From Catenovulum sediminis (GTDB taxonomy: Bacteria; Pseudomonadota; Gammaproteobacteria; Enterobacterales; Alteromonadaceae), in assembly GCF_007289895.1 (NCBI RefSeq), contig NZ_CP041660.1:2294001-2358000 (forward strand): a DNA stretch of 64,000 nt, in the 5' to 3' direction. Positions 25,308 to 36,076 of this stretch are shown here, piece by piece. Made by a program: the position numbers and the translations under genes. The number at the start of each line of letters is the position of its first letter. Positions within the stretch are counted from its first letter, which is position 1. The notes under the pieces are model-generated. The model searched no databases and was not told where the DNA came from. It saw only the letters and a list, made by a program, of their open reading frames with translations.

Positions 25308-25946
25308 ATGGCTATTGGTTTAGTCGGACGTAAAGTAGGTATGACTCGCATCTTCACTGAAGATGGAGTATCAATACCTGTTACTGTCATCGAGGTAGAA
25401 GCCAACCGTGTCACTCAGGTTAAAACTGTCGATACTGACGGTTACCGTGCACTTCAGGTTACCACTGGCGCGAAGAAAGCAAGTCGCGTTAACAAGCCAC
25501 AAGCAGGTCACTTTGCTAAAGCAAATGTTGAAGCTGGTCGTGGTTTATGGGAATTCCGTTTAACAGACGGTGAAGGCGAGGGCATCGAAGTTGGTTCAGA
25601 GATCAAAGTAGACATTTTCTCTGAAGTTAAAAAAGTAGACGTAACTGGCACTTCTAAAGGTAAAGGTTTCGCGGGCGCAATCAAACGTTGGAATTTCCAT
25701 CGTCAAGATATGACCCATGGTAACTCACTTTCTCACCGTGCTCCGGGTTCAATTGGTCAAAACCAATCACCTGGTAAAGTATTCAAAGGTAAGAAAATGG
25801 CCGGTCACATGGGTGCTGAGCGTGTAACGACTCAAAACCTAGAAATCGTACGTGTTGACGCAGAGCGTAACTTATTGTTGATCAAGGGTGCAGTCCCGGG
25901 TGCAACAAACGGTAACGTTATCGTTAAACCAGCGGTAAAGGCTTAG
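25308..25946 (+). CDS. rplC: 50S ribosomal protein L3 (uL3)
   Basis: Early-assembly 23S rRNA-binding protein near the peptidyl transferase centre. 212 residues, start [19 protein letters not shown] with a GAGG site. The loop [19 protein letters not shown] contains the Gln that PrmB methylates in E. coli (Gln150 equivalent). Second gene of the S10 operon, 17 bases before rplD. Confidence 0.98.
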   Translation: MAIGLVGRKVGMTRIFTEDGVSIPVTVIEVEANRVTQVKTVDTDGYRALQVTTGAKKASRVNKPQAGHFAKANVEAGRGLWEFRLTDGEGEGIEVGSEIKVDIFSEVKKVDVTGTSKGKGFAGAIKRWNFHRQDMTHGNSLSHRAPGSIGQNQSPGKVFKGKKMAGHMGAERVTTQNLEIVRVDAERNLLLIKGAVPGATNGNVIVKPAVKA

Positions 25947-25963
25947 TCTAGAGGAGACAGATG

Positions 25964-26569
25964 ATGGAATTAGCATTAAAAGACGCATCTGGCGCGCTTG
26001 AAGTTTCTGAAGCGACCTTTGGACGTGACTTTAACGAAGCTTTGGTGCATCAAGTTGTGGTTGCGTATGCAGCAGCAGCTCGTCAAGGTTCGCGTAAACA
26101 AAAAACACGTGCGGAAGTAACTGGTAGTACGAAAAAGCCATTTCGCCAAAAAGGTACAGGCCGAGCGCGTGCCGGTACTGTAAAAAGTCCAATCTGGCGT
26201 TCAGGTGGTGTAACTTTCGCAGCGCGTCCACAGGACCACAGCCAGAAAGTTAACAAGAAAATGTACCGCGGTGCAATCCGTAGCATTTTATCTGAACTCG
26301 TTCGTCAAGAGCGTTTAGTTGTGGTTGAACAGTTCAATGTTGAATCACCAAAAACTAAAGCTTTGGTTGCTAAGTTAAACGAATTAGAACTAAACGACGT
26401 TTTAATCGTAGCAGACGAAATTGATGAGAACTTGTTCTTAGCGGCTCGTAACTTGGTTAAAGTTGACGTTCGTGATACTCACGGCATCGACCCAGTTAGT
26501 TTGATCGCATTTGAAAAAGTATTAATCACTGCTGCAGCGGTTAAAAAGCTTGAGGAGGCGTTAGCATGA
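25964..26569 (+). CDS. rplD: 50S ribosomal protein L4 (uL4)
   Basis: Lines the peptide exit tunnel and in E. coli is the autogenous repressor of the S10 operon. Two adjacent ATGs (25961, 25964) follow AGAGGAGACAG; the second gives MELALKD and the standard 201 residues. The extended tunnel loop [20 protein letters not shown] is intact. Its stop TGA overlaps the rplW ATG (ATGA), giving translational coupling. Confidence 0.98.
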   Translation: MELALKDASGALEVSEATFGRDFNEALVHQVVVAYAAAARQGSRKQKTRAEVTGSTKKPFRQKGTGRARAGTVKSPIWRSGGVTFAARPQDHSQKVNKKMYRGAIRSILSELVRQERLVVVEQFNVESPKTKALVAKLNELELNDVLIVADEIDENLFLAARNLVKVDVRDTHGIDPVSLIAFEKVLITAAAVKKLEEALA

Positions 26570-26871
26570 TCAGTCAAGAACGTTGTCTAAAAGTTATTTT
26601 AGGTCCGCACATCTCTGAAAAAGCAACAGTTACTGCTGAAACACAAAATACTATTGTATTCCGTGTTATTAAAGATGCTACTAAAGCAGAAGTTAAAGCA
26701 GCTGTTGAATCTTTGTTCGACGATGTAAAAGTAGAAAGCGTACGTACAGTAAACGTGAAAGGTAAAACTAAGCGTTTTGGTGCACGTTTTGGTCGCCGCA
26801 GCGATTGGAAAAAAGCGTATGTCAAACTTGCCGAAGGCAGTGAGTTAGACTTCATTGGCGGCGCTGAGTAA
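26566..26871 (+). CDS. rplW: 50S ribosomal protein L23 (uL23)
   Basis: Tunnel-exit protein that docks trigger factor and SRP. 101 residues beginning [20 protein letters not shown]. The ATG overlaps the rplD stop by four bases. The C-terminal arm [20 protein letters not shown] is basic and conserved. rplB follows after 17 bases with AGGAGG. Confidence 0.98.
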   Translation: MISQERCLKVILGPHISEKATVTAETQNTIVFRVIKDATKAEVKAAVESLFDDVKVESVRTVNVKGKTKRFGARFGRRSDWKKAYVKLAEGSELDFIGGAE

Positions 26872-26888
26872 CTAGGAGGATATGAAAA

Positions 26889-27713
26889 ATGGCTATAGTT
26901 AAGTGTAAGCCTACGTCTCCGGGTCGTCGCCATGTAGTTAAAGTGGTTAACCCAGAGTTGCACAAAGGTGCACCATACGCTCCTTTGCTAGAAAAGAAAT
27001 CAAAGTCTGGTGGTCGTAACAACAAAGGTCGTATTACGGTACGTCACGTTGGTGGCGGTCACAAGCATCATTATCGTGTTATCGATTTTAAACGTAACAA
27101 AGACGGTATCCCAGCAAAAGTAGAGCGTTTGGAATATGATCCAAACCGTAGTGCAAACATTGCACTTGTACTTTATGCAGATGGTGAGCGTCGTTACATT
27201 TTAGCTCCTAAAGGTGTTACAGCTGGTGATGCAATTGCTTCTGGTGTTGATGCACCAATCAAAGCAGGTAACACATTACCGATGCGTAATATCCCAGTAG
27301 GTACTACGGTTCACGCGATTGAATTAAAACCAGGTAAAGGTGCTCAATTAGCACGTTCGGCTGGTGCATACGCGCAAATCGTAGCACGTGATGGTGCTTA
27401 TGTAACATTACGTTTGCGTTCTGGTGAAATGCGTAAAGTATTATCTGATTGCCGCGCCTCAATTGGTGAAGTCGGTAACTCAGAGCATATGTTACGTCAA
27501 TTGGGTAAAGCTGGTGCTAAGCGCTGGCGTGGTGTGCGACCTACAGTTCGTGGTGTTGCAATGAACCCGGTTGATCACCCACATGGTGGTGGTGAAGGTC
27601 GTACTTCTGGCGGTCGTCATCCTGTATCACCTTGGGGTACACCAACTAAAGGTTACAAAACACGTAAAAACAAGCGTACTGATAAATATATCGTACGTCA
27701 TCGTTCTAAATAA
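26889..27713 (+). CDS. rplB: 50S ribosomal protein L2 (uL2)
   Basis: Universal protein needed for subunit association and peptidyl transferase assembly. 274 residues, start [20 protein letters not shown], with the essential [18 protein letters not shown] loop including the conserved His. Preceded by a strong AGGAGGATATG site. 16-base gap to rpsS. Confidence 0.98.
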   Translation: MAIVKCKPTSPGRRHVVKVVNPELHKGAPYAPLLEKKSKSGGRNNKGRITVRHVGGGHKHHYRVIDFKRNKDGIPAKVERLEYDPNRSANIALVLYADGERRYILAPKGVTAGDAIASGVDAPIKAGNTLPMRNIPVGTTVHAIELKPGKGAQLARSAGAYAQIVARDGAYVTLRLRSGEMRKVLSDCRASIGEVGNSEHMLRQLGKAGAKRWRGVRPTVRGVAMNPVDHPHGGGEGRTSGGRHPVSPWGTPTKGYKTRKNKRTDKYIVRHRSK

Positions 27714-27720
27714 TTTGTGA

Positions 27721-28008
<288 letters not shown>

Positions 28009-28018
28009 GGGGTGAATG

Positions 28019-28363
28019 ATGCAAGTTTTAGCTAAACACAAATTTGCCCGCCTTTCTCCGCAGAAAGGTCGCTTGGTTGCTGACCAAGTGCGTGGTTTGC
28101 CAGTAAGTGCAGCATTAGAAATCTTAGCTTTCAGCCCTAAAAAAGGCGCAGATTTAGTTAAGAAAGTCTTAATGTCAGCAATTGCGAATGCAGAGCACAA
28201 CGAAGGTGCAGATATCGACGAATTATCAGTGGCCAAAATCTTCGTAGATGAAGGTCCGGTAATGAAACGTATTCGTCCTCGTGCGAAAGGCCGTGCTGAT
28301 CGCATTATCAAGCGTACCAGCCATATCACTGTGGTTGTTTCAGATAGCCAGGAGAATAAGTAA
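28019..28363 (+). CDS. rplV: 50S ribosomal protein L22 (uL22)
   Basis: Contacts all 23S rRNA domains and forms part of the tunnel constriction. ATG ATG at 28016/28019; the second gives [13 protein letters not shown] as in relatives. The beta-hairpin [18 protein letters not shown], where macrolide resistance insertions occur in other species, looks normal. The stop overlaps the rpsC ATG by one base. Confidence 0.97.
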   Translation: MQVLAKHKFARLSPQKGRLVADQVRGLPVSAALEILAFSPKKGADLVKKVLMSAIANAEHNEGADIDELSVAKIFVDEGPVMKRIRPRAKGRADRIIKRTSHITVVVSDSQENK

Positions 28364-29079
28364 TGGGTCAGAAAGTACATCCTACCGGTATTCGCCTTGG
28401 TATCACTAAACCATGGAGTGCTACTTGGTACGCCGGTTCTCAAGAATTTGCAAGCACGTTAAATAGCGACATTCAAGTACGTAAGTACTTAACTGAAGAA
28501 TTGAAAAAAGCTTCAGTTTCTCGCATCGTTATTGAACGTCCAGCAAAAAGTATCCGTGTGACAATTCATACTGCACGTCCGGGTATTGTTATTGGTAAAA
28601 AAGGCGAAGACGTTGAAAAGTTACGTCTTAAAGTTGCTCAGCTAGCTGGCGTACCTGCACAGATTAATATCAGTGAAGTTCGTAAGCCTGAGTTAGACGC
28701 ACAACTAGTTGGTGAAGGTATTGCTAGCCAGTTAGAACGTCGTGTTATGTTCCGTCGTGCTATGAAGCGTGCGGTACAAAACGCTATGCGTCTAGGTGCC
28801 AAAGGTATCAAAGTTGAAGTTAGCGGCCGTTTAGGTGGTGCTGAAATTGCACGCTCTGAGTGGTATCGTGAAGGTCGTGTTCCATTGCATACATTACGTG
28901 CTGATATCGACTACGCAACTGCTGAAGCTTTAACAACTTACGGTATCATTGGTATTAAGGTCTGGATCTTTAAAGGCGAAGTTTTAGGTGGTTTACCACT
29001 GACTAACCAAGTCGAAGAACCAAAGAAAAACGACCGTAAGCCAAAGGGCAAAAGTCGTAAGCCGCAAGGAGACCGTTAA
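28363..29079 (+). CDS. rpsC: 30S ribosomal protein S3 (uS3)
   Basis: mRNA-entry protein with helicase activity together with S4/S5. 238 residues. The KH domain motif [13 protein letters not shown] (about 64) is intact, followed by the C-terminal domain and a lysine/arginine-rich tail ([16 protein letters not shown]). One-base TAATG overlaps join it to rplV and rplP. Confidence 0.98.
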   Translation: MGQKVHPTGIRLGITKPWSATWYAGSQEFASTLNSDIQVRKYLTEELKKASVSRIVIERPAKSIRVTIHTARPGIVIGKKGEDVEKLRLKVAQLAGVPAQINISEVRKPELDAQLVGEGIASQLERRVMFRRAMKRAVQNAMRLGAKGIKVEVSGRLGGAEIARSEWYREGRVPLHTLRADIDYATAEALTTYGIIGIKVWIFKGEVLGGLPLTNQVEEPKKNDRKPKGKSRKPQGDR

Positions 29080-29492
29080 TGTTACAGCCAAAAAGAACCA
29101 AGTTTCGCAAGCAGTTTAAATTGCGTAACCGCGGTGTTGCAACCAGCGGTAACAAAGTAAGCTTCGGTAGCTTTGGCTTAAAAGCAACTGAACGTGGTCG
29201 TATGACTGCTCGTCAGATTGAAGCTGCTCGTCGTGCTATGACACGTCACGTCAAGCGTCAAGGTAAAATCTGGATCCGTGTGTTCCCAGATAAGCCTATT
29301 ACTAAAAAGCCGCTTGAAGTTCGTATGGGTAAAGGTAAAGGTAGCGTTGAATATTGGGTATGCCAAATTCAGCCAGGTCGTGTTTTATACGAAATGGAAG
29401 GTGTGCCTGAGTCTTTGGCACGCGAAGCCTTTGCACTAGCAGCTGCTAAGTTACCATTTAAAACAACCTTTGTAACTCGGACGGTAATGTAA
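29079..29492 (+). CDS. rplP: 50S ribosomal protein L16 (uL16)
   Basis: Binds near the A-site tRNA elbow and organises 23S helices. 137 residues, starting [18 protein letters not shown]. The [20 protein letters not shown] segment carries the Arg that YcfD hydroxylates in E. coli. One-base overlaps at both ends with rpsC and rpmC. Confidence 0.98.
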   Translation: MLQPKRTKFRKQFKLRNRGVATSGNKVSFGSFGLKATERGRMTARQIEAARRAMTRHVKRQGKIWIRVFPDKPITKKPLEVRMGKGKGSVEYWVCQIQPGRVLYEMEGVPESLAREAFALAAAKLPFKTTFVTRTVM

Positions 29493-29683
29493 TGAACGCG
29501 AACGAATTAAAAGATAAATCAGTTGAAGAATTGAAAGCTGAATTGTTAGATTTGTTGCGTGAGCAATTTAATTTGCGCATGCAAAAAAATACAGGTCAAC
29601 TTTCTCAAACTCACTTACTGAAGCAAGTTCGTCGCAATATTGCACGTGTAAAAACTGTGTTAAATAGCAAGGCAGGTGCGTAA
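29492..29683 (+). CDS. rpmC: 50S ribosomal protein L29 (uL29)
   Basis: Small helical tunnel-exit protein, 63 residues, with the [16 protein letters not shown] core and the [12 protein letters not shown] end. Overlaps rplP and rpsQ by one base each (TAATG). Confidence 0.98.
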   Translation: MNANELKDKSVEELKAELLDLLREQFNLRMQKNTGQLSQTHLLKQVRRNIARVKTVLNSKAGA

Positions 29684-29934
29684 TGAGCGAATCTAATATC
29701 CGTACGCTTCAAGGGCGTGTAATTAGCGATAAGATGGACAAATCTATCACTGTAGCGATTGAGCGTTTTGTAAAACACCCAATCTACGGTAAGTTTATCC
29801 GTCGTACGACTAAAATTCACGCACATGATGAGTCGAATTCTTGCAGTCAAGGTGATGTAGTAACTATTCGCGAATGTAAACCACTTTCTAAGACTAAGTC
29901 TTGGACTTTGGTTGAAATCGTAGAAAAAGCTTAA
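29683..29934 (+). CDS. rpsQ: 30S ribosomal protein S17 (uS17)
   Basis: Primary 16S rRNA-binding OB-fold protein, 83 residues ([19 protein letters not shown]). Last gene of the S10 transcription unit: a terminator hairpin and then a separate promoter follow before rplN. Confidence 0.98.
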   Translation: MSESNIRTLQGRVISDKMDKSITVAIERFVKHPIYGKFIRRTTKIHAHDESNSCSQGDVVTIRECKPLSKTKSWTLVEIVEKA

Positions 29935-29958
29935 TACAGGCATATTGCTGTAATTCTT

Positions 29959-29997
29959 AAAAATGATCGGTGCCAATTTTGGTTCCGGTCATTTTTT
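29959..29997 (+). terminator. S10 operon terminator after rpsQ
   Basis: Long hairpin aaaaatgatcgg/ccggtcattttt with one G-U pair and a further inner ccaa/ttgg pairing, ending in a T run. It separates the S10 and spc units. Confidence 0.75.
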
Positions 29998-30019
29998 GTC
30001 TATGAAAATAAAAAACTTG

Positions 30020-30028
30020 TGGTATAAT
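30020..30028 (+). promoter_or_regulatory. spc operon extended -10 promoter
   Basis: tgg-tataat forms an extended -10 (TGnTATAAT) directly behind the S10 terminator and 62 bases before rplN. No good -35 is seen at 17-18 bases, which is usual for extended -10 promoters. E. coli also has a separate spc promoter here. Confidence 0.65.
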
Positions 30029-30090
30029 GCCGCGCCCTTGAGGCAGCCAGGCCTGTAATGGGTGTTTTTTTAAGTAAAGCGGAGCACGAA

Positions 30091-30459
30091 ATGATCCAAA
30101 TGCAAACAATGCTAGACGTCGCTGATAACAGCGGTGCTCGTAGCGTTCAATGTATCAAGGTTCTCGGTGGTTCGCACCGCCGCTATGCAAGTGTAGGCGA
30201 CATCATTAAAGTTACTGTAAAGGAAGCAAGTCCTCGCGGTAAAGTTAAGAAAGGTGACGTTTATAATGCGGTGGTCGTTCGCACCAGAAAAGGCGTACGT
30301 CGTCCTGACGGTTCTTTGATCCGTTTTGATGGTAATGCAGCAGTTCTTTTGAACACACAGCATGCGCCAATCGGTACTCGTATCTTTGGTCCAGTAACGC
30401 GTGAACTACGTACAGAAAAGTTCATGAAAATCGTTTCTCTGGCGCCAGAGGTTCTATAA
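30091..30459 (+). CDS. rplN: 50S ribosomal protein L14 (uL14)
   Basis: First spc gene; L14 forms inter-subunit bridges. The start at 30091 ([20 protein letters not shown]) gives the standard 122 residues; upstream Met at 30058 lies in the leader and is not used. GGAG lies 8-11 bases upstream. rplX follows after 10 bases. Confidence 0.98.
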   Translation: MIQMQTMLDVADNSGARSVQCIKVLGGSHRRYASVGDIIKVTVKEASPRGKVKKGDVYNAVVVRTRKGVRRPDGSLIRFDGNAAVLLNTQHAPIGTRIFGPVTRELRTEKFMKIVSLAPEVL

Positions 30460-30469
30460 GGAGCTTATT

Positions 30470-30784
30470 ATGGCAGCAAAGATTCGTAGTAATGACCAAG
30501 TCATAGTCATCGCCGGTAAAGATAAAGGGAAAACTGGTACAGTTACCCAAGTTCTTACGAGTGAAGACAAAGTTGTTGTTGAAGGTATTAACGTAGTCAA
30601 AAAAGCAGTTCGTCCAAATCCTCAAACTGGGGAACAAGGCGGTTTGCAAGACAAAGAAATGCCTCTTCATGTTTCTAATGTTGCGATCCTTAACCCAGCA
30701 ACGGGTAAAGCTGATCGTGTAGGTTTTCGTGTAGAAGATGAGAAGAAAGTTCGTTTCTTCAAGTCTAATAACGAATTAATCTAA
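30470..30784 (+). CDS. rplX: 50S ribosomal protein L24 (uL24)
   Basis: Assembly-initiator protein with a KOW motif ([18 protein letters not shown]), 104 residues, with the [15 protein letters not shown] loop. Preceded by AAGGAG. 20-base gap to rplE. Confidence 0.98.
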   Translation: MAAKIRSNDQVIVIAGKDKGKTGTVTQVLTSEDKVVVEGINVVKKAVRPNPQTGEQGGLQDKEMPLHVSNVAILNPATGKADRVGFRVEDEKKVRFFKSNNELI

Positions 30785-30804
30785 TTTTTGTTTGGAGTGT
30801 AACG

Positions 30805-31341
30805 ATGGCGAAACTGCATGATTTATACAAAGATACAGTTGTTGCTGAATTGACCAAACAGTTCGGTTACAAAAGTATCATGCAAGTCCCTCGGATCGAA
30901 AAGATTACCCTGAATATGGGTGTCGGCGAAGCGATTGCAGACAAGAAAGCTTTAGAGTTCGCGGTAAGCGACTTGACAGCTATCTCAGGCCAAAAGCCAT
31001 TAGTTTGTAATGCTCGTAAGTCTGTAGCAGGCTTTAAAATCCGTGAAGGTTATCCTATTGGTTGTAAAGTAACTCTACGTGGCGAGCGTATGTGGGAATT
31101 CTTAGAGCGTTTGATTTCCATTGCTATCCCACGTATCCGTGACTTCCGCGGCTTAAGCTCTAAGCTTGATGGTCGTGGTAATTATAGCATGGGTGTACGC
31201 GAGCAAATTATCTTCCCAGAGATCGACTACGATAAAGTCGATAAGGTGCGTGGTATGGATATTACTATCACTACTAGCGCAGGTTCTGACGAGGAAGGTC
31301 GTGCGTTGCTGGCTGCCTTTAACTTCCCGTTTAAGAAATAG
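30805..31341 (+). CDS. rplE: 50S ribosomal protein L5 (uL5)
   Basis: 5S rRNA-binding protein contacting P-site tRNA. 178 residues, start [19 protein letters not shown], with [12 protein letters not shown] and the [17 protein letters not shown] end. In E. coli this region of spc mRNA is the S8 repression target. rpsN follows after 10 bases. Confidence 0.98.
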   Translation: MAKLHDLYKDTVVAELTKQFGYKSIMQVPRIEKITLNMGVGEAIADKKALEFAVSDLTAISGQKPLVCNARKSVAGFKIREGYPIGCKVTLRGERMWEFLERLISIAIPRIRDFRGLSSKLDGRGNYSMGVREQIIFPEIDYDKVDKVRGMDITITTSAGSDEEGRALLAAFNFPFKK

Positions 31342-31351
31342 GTGTAGAGTT

Positions 31352-31657
31352 ATGGCTAAACAATCAATGAAAGCGCGCGAAGCAAAGCGTGCCAAATTAG
31401 TCGAGAAGTATTCAGAAAAACGTGCAGCTTTAAAAGCTACTATCAGTGATGTGAATGTTTCTGAAGAAGATCGTTGGGCAGCAGTATTGCAATTGCAATC
31501 GTTACCACGTGATTCAAGTCGTTCACGTCAGCGTAATCGCTGTAACGTAACTGGTCGTCCGCATGGTTATTTACGTAAATTCGGTATGAGCCGAATTAAA
31601 GTGCGTGAAGCGTGCATGCGTGGTGAAATCCCTGGACTAAGAAAAGCAAGCTGGTAA
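31352..31657 (+). CDS. rpsN: 30S ribosomal protein S14 (uS14), zinc-free type
   Basis: 30S head protein. The start at 31352 ([19 protein letters not shown]) gives 101 residues; a longer frame from 31166 runs into rplE and is rejected. It is the long type without the CxxC zinc ribbon: only single cysteines remain in [13 protein letters not shown]. Confidence 0.97.
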   Translation: MAKQSMKAREAKRAKLVEKYSEKRAALKATISDVNVSEEDRWAAVLQLQSLPRDSSRSRQRNRCNVTGRPHGYLRKFGMSRIKVREACMRGEIPGLRKASW

Positions 31658-31683
31658 GCGGCTACAGACTGGAGTAACGAATT

Positions 31684-32076
31684 ATGAGCATGCAAGATCC
31701 AATCGCGGATATGTTCACCCGCATTCGTAATGGTCAGGCTGCACGTAAAGTGGCTGTGACCATGCCTTCATCAAAACTTAAAGCTTCAATCGCTGAAGTT
31801 TTGAAAGCTGAAGGTTATATTGAAAATTATGCCGTGACTGGTGACGTCAAGAAAGAACTTGAAGTCACATTGAAGTACTTCAATGGCAAAGAAGTTATCG
31901 AGTCAATTTCTCGAGTGAGTCGTCCTGGTCTTCGTATTTATAAGAAGGCAAATGAATTACCTAGAGTTATGGGTGGTTTAGGTGTGGCAATCGTCTCTAC
32001 TTCTAAAGGCATCATGTCAGATCGTGCAGCGCGTAAAGCGGGCATGGGTGGCGAAGTCATCGGTTACGTAGCGTAA
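31684..32076 (+). CDS. rpsH: 30S ribosomal protein S8 (uS8)
   Basis: Primary 16S rRNA binder and, in E. coli, translational repressor of the spc operon. 130 residues, start [19 protein letters not shown], end [19 protein letters not shown]. Preceded by GGAG; 11 bases to rplF. Confidence 0.98.
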   Translation: MSMQDPIADMFTRIRNGQAARKVAVTMPSSKLKASIAEVLKAEGYIENYAVTGDVKKELEVTLKYFNGKEVIESISRVSRPGLRIYKKANELPRVMGGLGVAIVSTSKGIMSDRAARKAGMGGEVIGYVA

Positions 32077-32087
32077 GGAGCGTAAAA

Positions 32088-32621
32088 ATGTCTCGTGTAG
32101 GTAAGTCTCCTATCGCTATTCCTGCAGGCGTTGAAGTAAGTATTGCAGGACAGGAAGTAACAGTTAAAGGTACAAATGGTCAATTGACTATCACTGTAAA
32201 CGATGCTGTTGAACTGGTAAAAGAAGATAATGTATTGCGCACTCTACCTCGTGAAGGTGTAGATGGTGCTGCAGCTCAAACGGGCACGGCACGTGCCAAC
32301 TTAAACAACTTGATTGTTGGTGTAAGTAAAGGTTTTGAGCGTAAGTTGCAATTAATCGGTGTAGGTTATCGTGCTGCGGCTAAAGGCAATACTTTAAATC
32401 TAACTTTAGGTTTTTCTCATCCAATCGATTTTGAAGTTCCAGCTGGAATTACAATCGAAACCCCTAGCCAAACTGAAGTTTTGGTTAAAGGTGCTGATAA
32501 GCAATTGGTTGGTCAGGTTGCAGCTAAAATCCGCGCTTATCGTCCACCAGAGCCTTATAAAGGTAAAGGTGTTCGTTATGCTGATGAAGTTGTACTTCGT
32601 AAAGAAGCTAAGAAAAAGTAA
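32088..32621 (+). CDS. rplF: 50S ribosomal protein L6 (uL6)
   Basis: Near the sarcin-ricin loop and GTPase centre. 177 residues with two similar domains and the C-terminal signature [15 protein letters not shown]. 9 bases to rplR. Confidence 0.98.
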   Translation: MSRVGKSPIAIPAGVEVSIAGQEVTVKGTNGQLTITVNDAVELVKEDNVLRTLPREGVDGAAAQTGTARANLNNLIVGVSKGFERKLQLIGVGYRAAAKGNTLNLTLGFSHPIDFEVPAGITIETPSQTEVLVKGADKQLVGQVAAKIRAYRPPEPYKGKGVRYADEVVLRKEAKKK

Positions 32622-32630
32622 GGTAATACG

Positions 32631-32984
32631 ATGGATAAGAAAGCATCTCGTCTACGTAGAGCAGTACGCTCACGTGCAAAAATTAGAGAGTTGGGTGCAA
32701 ATCGACTGGTCGTTCACCGTACTCCACGCCACATTTACGCGCAATTAATCGCGCCAAATGGTGGTGAGGTTCTGGCTTCTGCTTCGACAGTAGAAAAGAC
32801 CATTCGCGAAAGCATCAAATACACCGGCAACGTTGAAGCCGCAAAAGCAATCGGTAAAGCAATTGCAGAACGTGCAATTGAAAAGGGCGTAACTAAAGTT
32901 GCGTTTGACCGTAGTGGTTTTCAATATCATGGACGCGTTCAAGCTTTGGCTGACGCAGCTCGTGAAGCTGGTCTTCAATTCTAG
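32631..32984 (+). CDS. rplR: 50S ribosomal protein L18 (uL18)
   Basis: 5S rRNA-binding protein, 117 residues. Starts [20 protein letters not shown] and ends [20 protein letters not shown]. 9-base gap to rpsE. Confidence 0.98.
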   Translation: MDKKASRLRRAVRSRAKIRELGANRLVVHRTPRHIYAQLIAPNGGEVLASASTVEKTIRESIKYTGNVEAAKAIGKAIAERAIEKGVTKVAFDRSGFQYHGRVQALADAAREAGLQF

Positions 32985-32993
32985 GGGTAGATA

Positions 32994-33500
32994 ATGGCTA
33001 ATAACGCAGAAGTTAAAAACAACCCTGAGTTGTCTGAAAAACTCATTGCTGTTAACCGCGTATCTAAAGTGGTTAAAGGTGGTCGTATCTTCAGCTTTAC
33101 AGCATTGACTGTAGTTGGTGATGGTAACGGTCGCGTTGGCTTTGGTTATGGTAAAGCGCGTGAAGTTCCTGCTGCTATTCAAAAAGCAATGGAACAAGCA
33201 CGTCGTAGCATGGTAAATGTTGACTTAAAAGGCCAGACATTACAGCACCCAATTAAGGGTCGTCATTCTGGTTCAAAAGTATACATGCAGCCTGCATCTG
33301 AAGGTACGGGTATCATCGCTGGTGGTGCAATGCGTGCAGTGTTAGAAGTAGCTGGCGTACATAACGTACTTTCAAAGTGCTATGGCTCAACTAATCCAAT
33401 TAACGTAGTTCGCGCTACAATCAACGCATTAGCAGATATGAAGTCACCTCAAACGGTGGCGGCTAAGCGTGGTTTGAGCGTTGAAGAAATTCTGGGGTAA
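32994..33500 (+). CDS. rpsE: 30S ribosomal protein S5 (uS5)
   Basis: mRNA-entry and fidelity protein. 168 residues; [20 protein letters not shown] followed by the [14 protein letters not shown] loop, the region of spectinomycin-resistance mutations in E. coli. Five bases to rpmD. Confidence 0.98.
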   Translation: MANNAEVKNNPELSEKLIAVNRVSKVVKGGRIFSFTALTVVGDGNGRVGFGYGKAREVPAAIQKAMEQARRSMVNVDLKGQTLQHPIKGRHSGSKVYMQPASEGTGIIAGGAMRAVLEVAGVHNVLSKCYGSTNPINVVRATINALADMKSPQTVAAKRGLSVEEILG

Positions 33501-33505
33501 ACATC

Positions 33506-33688
33506 ATGGCTGGTAAAACTGTTAAAGTGACTCAAGTCAAAAGTTCTATCGGACGTTTACCTAAGCATAAAGCAACACTACGTGGTTTAGGTTTGCGTAA
33601 AATTAATCATACTGTAGAGCTAGAGGATACTCCTGCTGTTCGTGGTATGATCAATCAAGTTTCATATATGGTTAAGGTGGAGGGTTAA
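33506..33688 (+). CDS. rpmD: 50S ribosomal protein L30 (uL30)
   Basis: 60-residue ferredoxin-like-fold protein with [20 protein letters not shown] and the [20 protein letters not shown] core. Three-base gap to rplO. Confidence 0.97.
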   Translation: MAGKTVKVTQVKSSIGRLPKHKATLRGLGLRKINHTVELEDTPAVRGMINQVSYMVKVEG

Positions 33689-33691
33689 TTT

Positions 33692-34126
33692 ATGTATTTA
33701 AATACGCTTAGTCCTGCTCCTGGTTCAAAACCAAGCAAAAAACGTTTGGGTCGTGGTATCGGTTCTGGTTTAGGTAAAACAGGTGGCCGTGGTCACAAAG
33801 GTCAGAAATCACGTTCAGGTGGTTCTGTTAAGCCAGGATTCGAAGGCGGTCAAATGCCAATCCAACGTCGTTTACCGAAGTTCGGTTTTACGTCACGCAA
33901 ATCTTTCGTTTCAGATCAAGTAACTTTGACTGAAATTGCTAAAGTTGAAGGTGATGTAGTAGAACTGGCTTCATTAAAAGCGGCTGGTTTGGTGAAGAAG
34001 CATATTGAGGCAGTGAAAGTTGTTAAATCTGGCGAAGTATCTCGTGCATTGACACTTAAAGGTGTTGGTGTAACTAAAGGTGCTCGCGAAGCTATCGAAG
34101 CTGCCGGTGGTAAAATCGAGGAATAA
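33692..34126 (+). CDS. rplO: 50S ribosomal protein L15 (uL15)
   Basis: Late-assembly protein with a Gly/Arg-rich extended N-terminus ([29 protein letters not shown]) that threads into 23S rRNA. 144 residues. Seven bases before secY. Confidence 0.98.
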   Translation: MYLNTLSPAPGSKPSKKRLGRGIGSGLGKTGGRGHKGQKSRSGGSVKPGFEGGQMPIQRRLPKFGFTSRKSFVSDQVTLTEIAKVEGDVVELASLKAAGLVKKHIEAVKVVKSGEVSRALTLKGVGVTKGAREAIEAAGGKIEE

Positions 34127-34133
34127 TTGATCC

Positions 34134-35462
34134 ATGGCTAAACCAGGACTGGAATTCAACAGCACGCAAGGCGGATTGTCGGAACTTAAAAAACGACTAA
34201 TGTTTCTTTTTGGCGCATTAGTTATTTTCCGCGCAGGTTCATATGTACCTATTCCAGGTATTGATCCAACTGTGCTTGCACAGCTGTTTGAACAACAAAA
34301 AGATACAGTGTTAGCAATGTTTAACATGTTTTCAGGTGGTGCTTTAGAGCGCGCATCTGTGCTAGCGCTCGGTATCATGCCGTACATTACTGCATCTATT
34401 ATTATGCAGCTGATGACCCATATTCACCCGACTTTTCAAGAGTTGAAAAAGGAAGGCGAGGCAGGGCGAAAAAAAATCAGTCAGTACACAAGATACGGAA
34501 CGCTGTTGTTAGCAATTGCCCAGTCCACGACTATAGCCAATAGCCTGCCCAATATGGTACCAGGCTTAGTGATTAATCCTGGCTTTACTTTTTACTTCAC
34601 AGCTGTTGTGAGTTTAGTGACAGGGACAATGTTCCTTATGTGGCTAGGCGAACAAATAACCGAGCGTGGTATTGGTAATGGTATCTCTATGATTATCTTT
34701 GCTGGTATTGTCGCTGGGTTACCAACTGCGATTGGTCAGACAGCTGAGCAGGCACGTCAGGGTGAATTGCCGCTAATACTGTTATTGATTATTGGTATTA
34801 TTGTTTGTGCCGTAACTTATTTTGTGGTTTTTGTAGAACGTGGACAACGTCGTATTGTTGTTAACTATGCTAAACGCCAACAAGGCCGAAAGGTTTTTGC
34901 AGCGCAAAGCACTCATTTACCATTAAAAGTGAATATGGCGGGTGTAATCCCACCTATCTTCGCTTCTAGTATCATGTTGTTTCCAAGTACAATTGCAACT
35001 TGGTTTGGCCAAAGTGACAGTGCATTTGCAGAAGCAATTGCTCAAATAGCCATCGTGCTATCACCAGGACAACCTTTGTATATGATGTTGTACGCAGCAG
35101 CGATTATCTTCTTTTGCTTTTTCTATACAGCATTGGTCTTTAATCCACGCGAAACAGCGGACAACTTGAAAAAATCAGGCGCTTTTATCCCTGGGATCCG
35201 TCCTGGTGAGCAGACGTCGCGTTATATTGATAAAGTTATGACTCGTTTAACCTTAGCGGGCGCACTTTACATCACGCTAGTATGTTTAGTTCCTGAGTTT
35301 ATGATGGTATTTTGGAATGTTCAGTTCTATTTTGGCGGAACATCCTTACTTATCATAGTTGTCGTGATTATGGACTTTATGGCGCAAGTCCAAACACACC
35401 TGATGTCCAGTCAGTATGAATCTGTACTGAAGAAGGCTAATTTAAAGGGTTATGGCAGATAG
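34134..35462 (+). CDS. secY: Sec translocon channel subunit SecY
   Basis: Inner membrane protein-conducting channel with ten transmembrane helices in 442 residues. The start is [20 protein letters not shown]. The plug/early helix [11 protein letters not shown], the [12 protein letters not shown] loop, the cytoplasmic loops contacting SecA and ribosome ([32 protein letters not shown]) and a KGYGR end are as in E. coli. It sits in spc between rplO and rpmJ, its usual place. Confidence 0.98.
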   Translation: MAKPGLEFNSTQGGLSELKKRLMFLFGALVIFRAGSYVPIPGIDPTVLAQLFEQQKDTVLAMFNMFSGGALERASVLALGIMPYITASIIMQLMTHIHPTFQELKKEGEAGRKKISQYTRYGTLLLAIAQSTTIANSLPNMVPGLVINPGFTFYFTAVVSLVTGTMFLMWLGEQITERGIGNGISMIIFAGIVAGLPTAIGQTAEQARQGELPLILLLIIGIIVCAVTYFVVFVERGQRRIVVNYAKRQQGRKVFAAQSTHLPLKVNMAGVIPPIFASSIMLFPSTIATWFGQSDSAFAEAIAQIAIVLSPGQPLYMMLYAAAIIFFCFFYTALVFNPRETADNLKKSGAFIPGIRPGEQTSRYIDKVMTRLTLAGALYITLVCLVPEFMMVFWNVQFYFGGTSLLIIVVVIMDFMAQVQTHLMSSQYESVLKKANLKGYGR

Positions 35463-35487
35463 CCATAACCATTAACGGAGTCGGAAA

Positions 35488-35604
35488 ATGAAAGTTCGTG
35501 CATCTGTTAAAACCATTTGCCGTAATTGCAAAGTTATTAAGCGAAATGGTGTTGTGCGTGTGATTTGTTCTACAGATCCTAAGCATAAACAACGTCAAGG
35601 TTAA
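35488..35604 (+). CDS. rpmJ: 50S ribosomal protein L36 (bL36), zinc-ribbon type
   Basis: Short 38-residue protein, found by reading the gap behind sec[21 protein letters not shown], then [17 protein letters not shown]. It has the full C-x2-C...C...H zinc ribbon (the C+ form). ATG at 35488 with ACGGAG upstream. A hairpin with a T run follows at once. Confidence 0.97.
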   Translation: MKVRASVKTICRNCKVIKRNGVVRVICSTDPKHKQRQG

Positions 35605-35610
35605 TATTTT

Positions 35611-35629
35611 AGACGAAATTCGTCTTTTT
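35611..35629 (+). terminator. Terminator-like hairpin after rpmJ
   Basis: agacg/cgtct stem (extendable to agacgaa/ttcgtct) directly followed by ttttta, seven bases after the rpmJ stop. It may terminate or attenuate transcription from spc into the alpha operon. Confidence 0.6.
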
Positions 35630-35640
35630 ATTTGAAATCT

Positions 35641-35712
35641 AGTCTCGGCTTGAGTATCCTTACGGGCTTTTCGGCTGAGGCTAATAAATTTAGGAGTGCG
35701 TATAATGGCCCG
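35641..35712 (+). ncRNA. Alpha operon ribosome binding site (S4-binding pseudoknot leader)
   Basis: Cis-regulatory mRNA leader overlapping the rpsM start. It shares with the E. coli alpha leader the stretches tgagtatcc, acgggcttttc and taggagtgc in the same order. The outer stem agtctc/gaggct (one G-U pair) closes the first hairpin, and a pseudoknot to the start-codon region is the known fold. Ribosomal protein S4, encoded downstream, traps this RNA to repress rpsM-rpsK-rpsD-rpoA translation. Confidence 0.85.
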
Positions 35713-36061
35713 TATAGCTGGCATTAACATTCCTCTACACAAGCATGCTGTAATTGGCTTAACGTCAATTTTCGGTATAGGTAAAACCCGTGCAAAAGCG
35801 ATCTGCGCTGCATCTGGTATTGCTGAGACAACTAAGTTTAAAGACTTAGATGAAGCTCAGCTAGACCTGCTTCGTGAAGAGGTTGGTAAGTTCACCGTTG
35901 AGGGTGACTTACGTCGTGAAGTTTCAATGAATATCAAGCGCTTGATGGATCTCGGTTGTTTCCGTGGTTTACGCCATCGTCGTAGCTTGCCTGTTCGCGG
36001 TCAAAGAACGAAGACAAATGCGCGTACGCGTAAAGGTCCTCGTAAACCTATTAAGAAATAA
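35705..36061 (+). CDS. rpsM: 30S ribosomal protein S13 (uS13)
   Basis: First alpha-operon gene; head protein contacting P-site tRNA and bridging to L5. The start at 35705 ([20 protein letters not shown]) gives 118 residues and matches the regulated start of the S4 leader; an upstream Met at 35696 is inside the leader. The tail [15 protein letters not shown] is basic as usual. Confidence 0.98.
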   Translation: MARIAGINIPLHKHAVIGLTSIFGIGKTRAKAICAASGIAETTKFKDLDEAQLDLLREEVGKFTVEGDLRREVSMNIKRLMDLGCFRGLRHRRSLPVRGQRTKTNARTRKGPRKPIKK

Positions 36062-36076
36062 GTAGGAGAGTGAATA

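Noticed and set aside
31166-31351. Upstream extension of rpsN into rplE
   Set aside because: S14 begins at 31352 with its conserved [12 protein letters not shown] start; the upstream part is rplE read out of frame.
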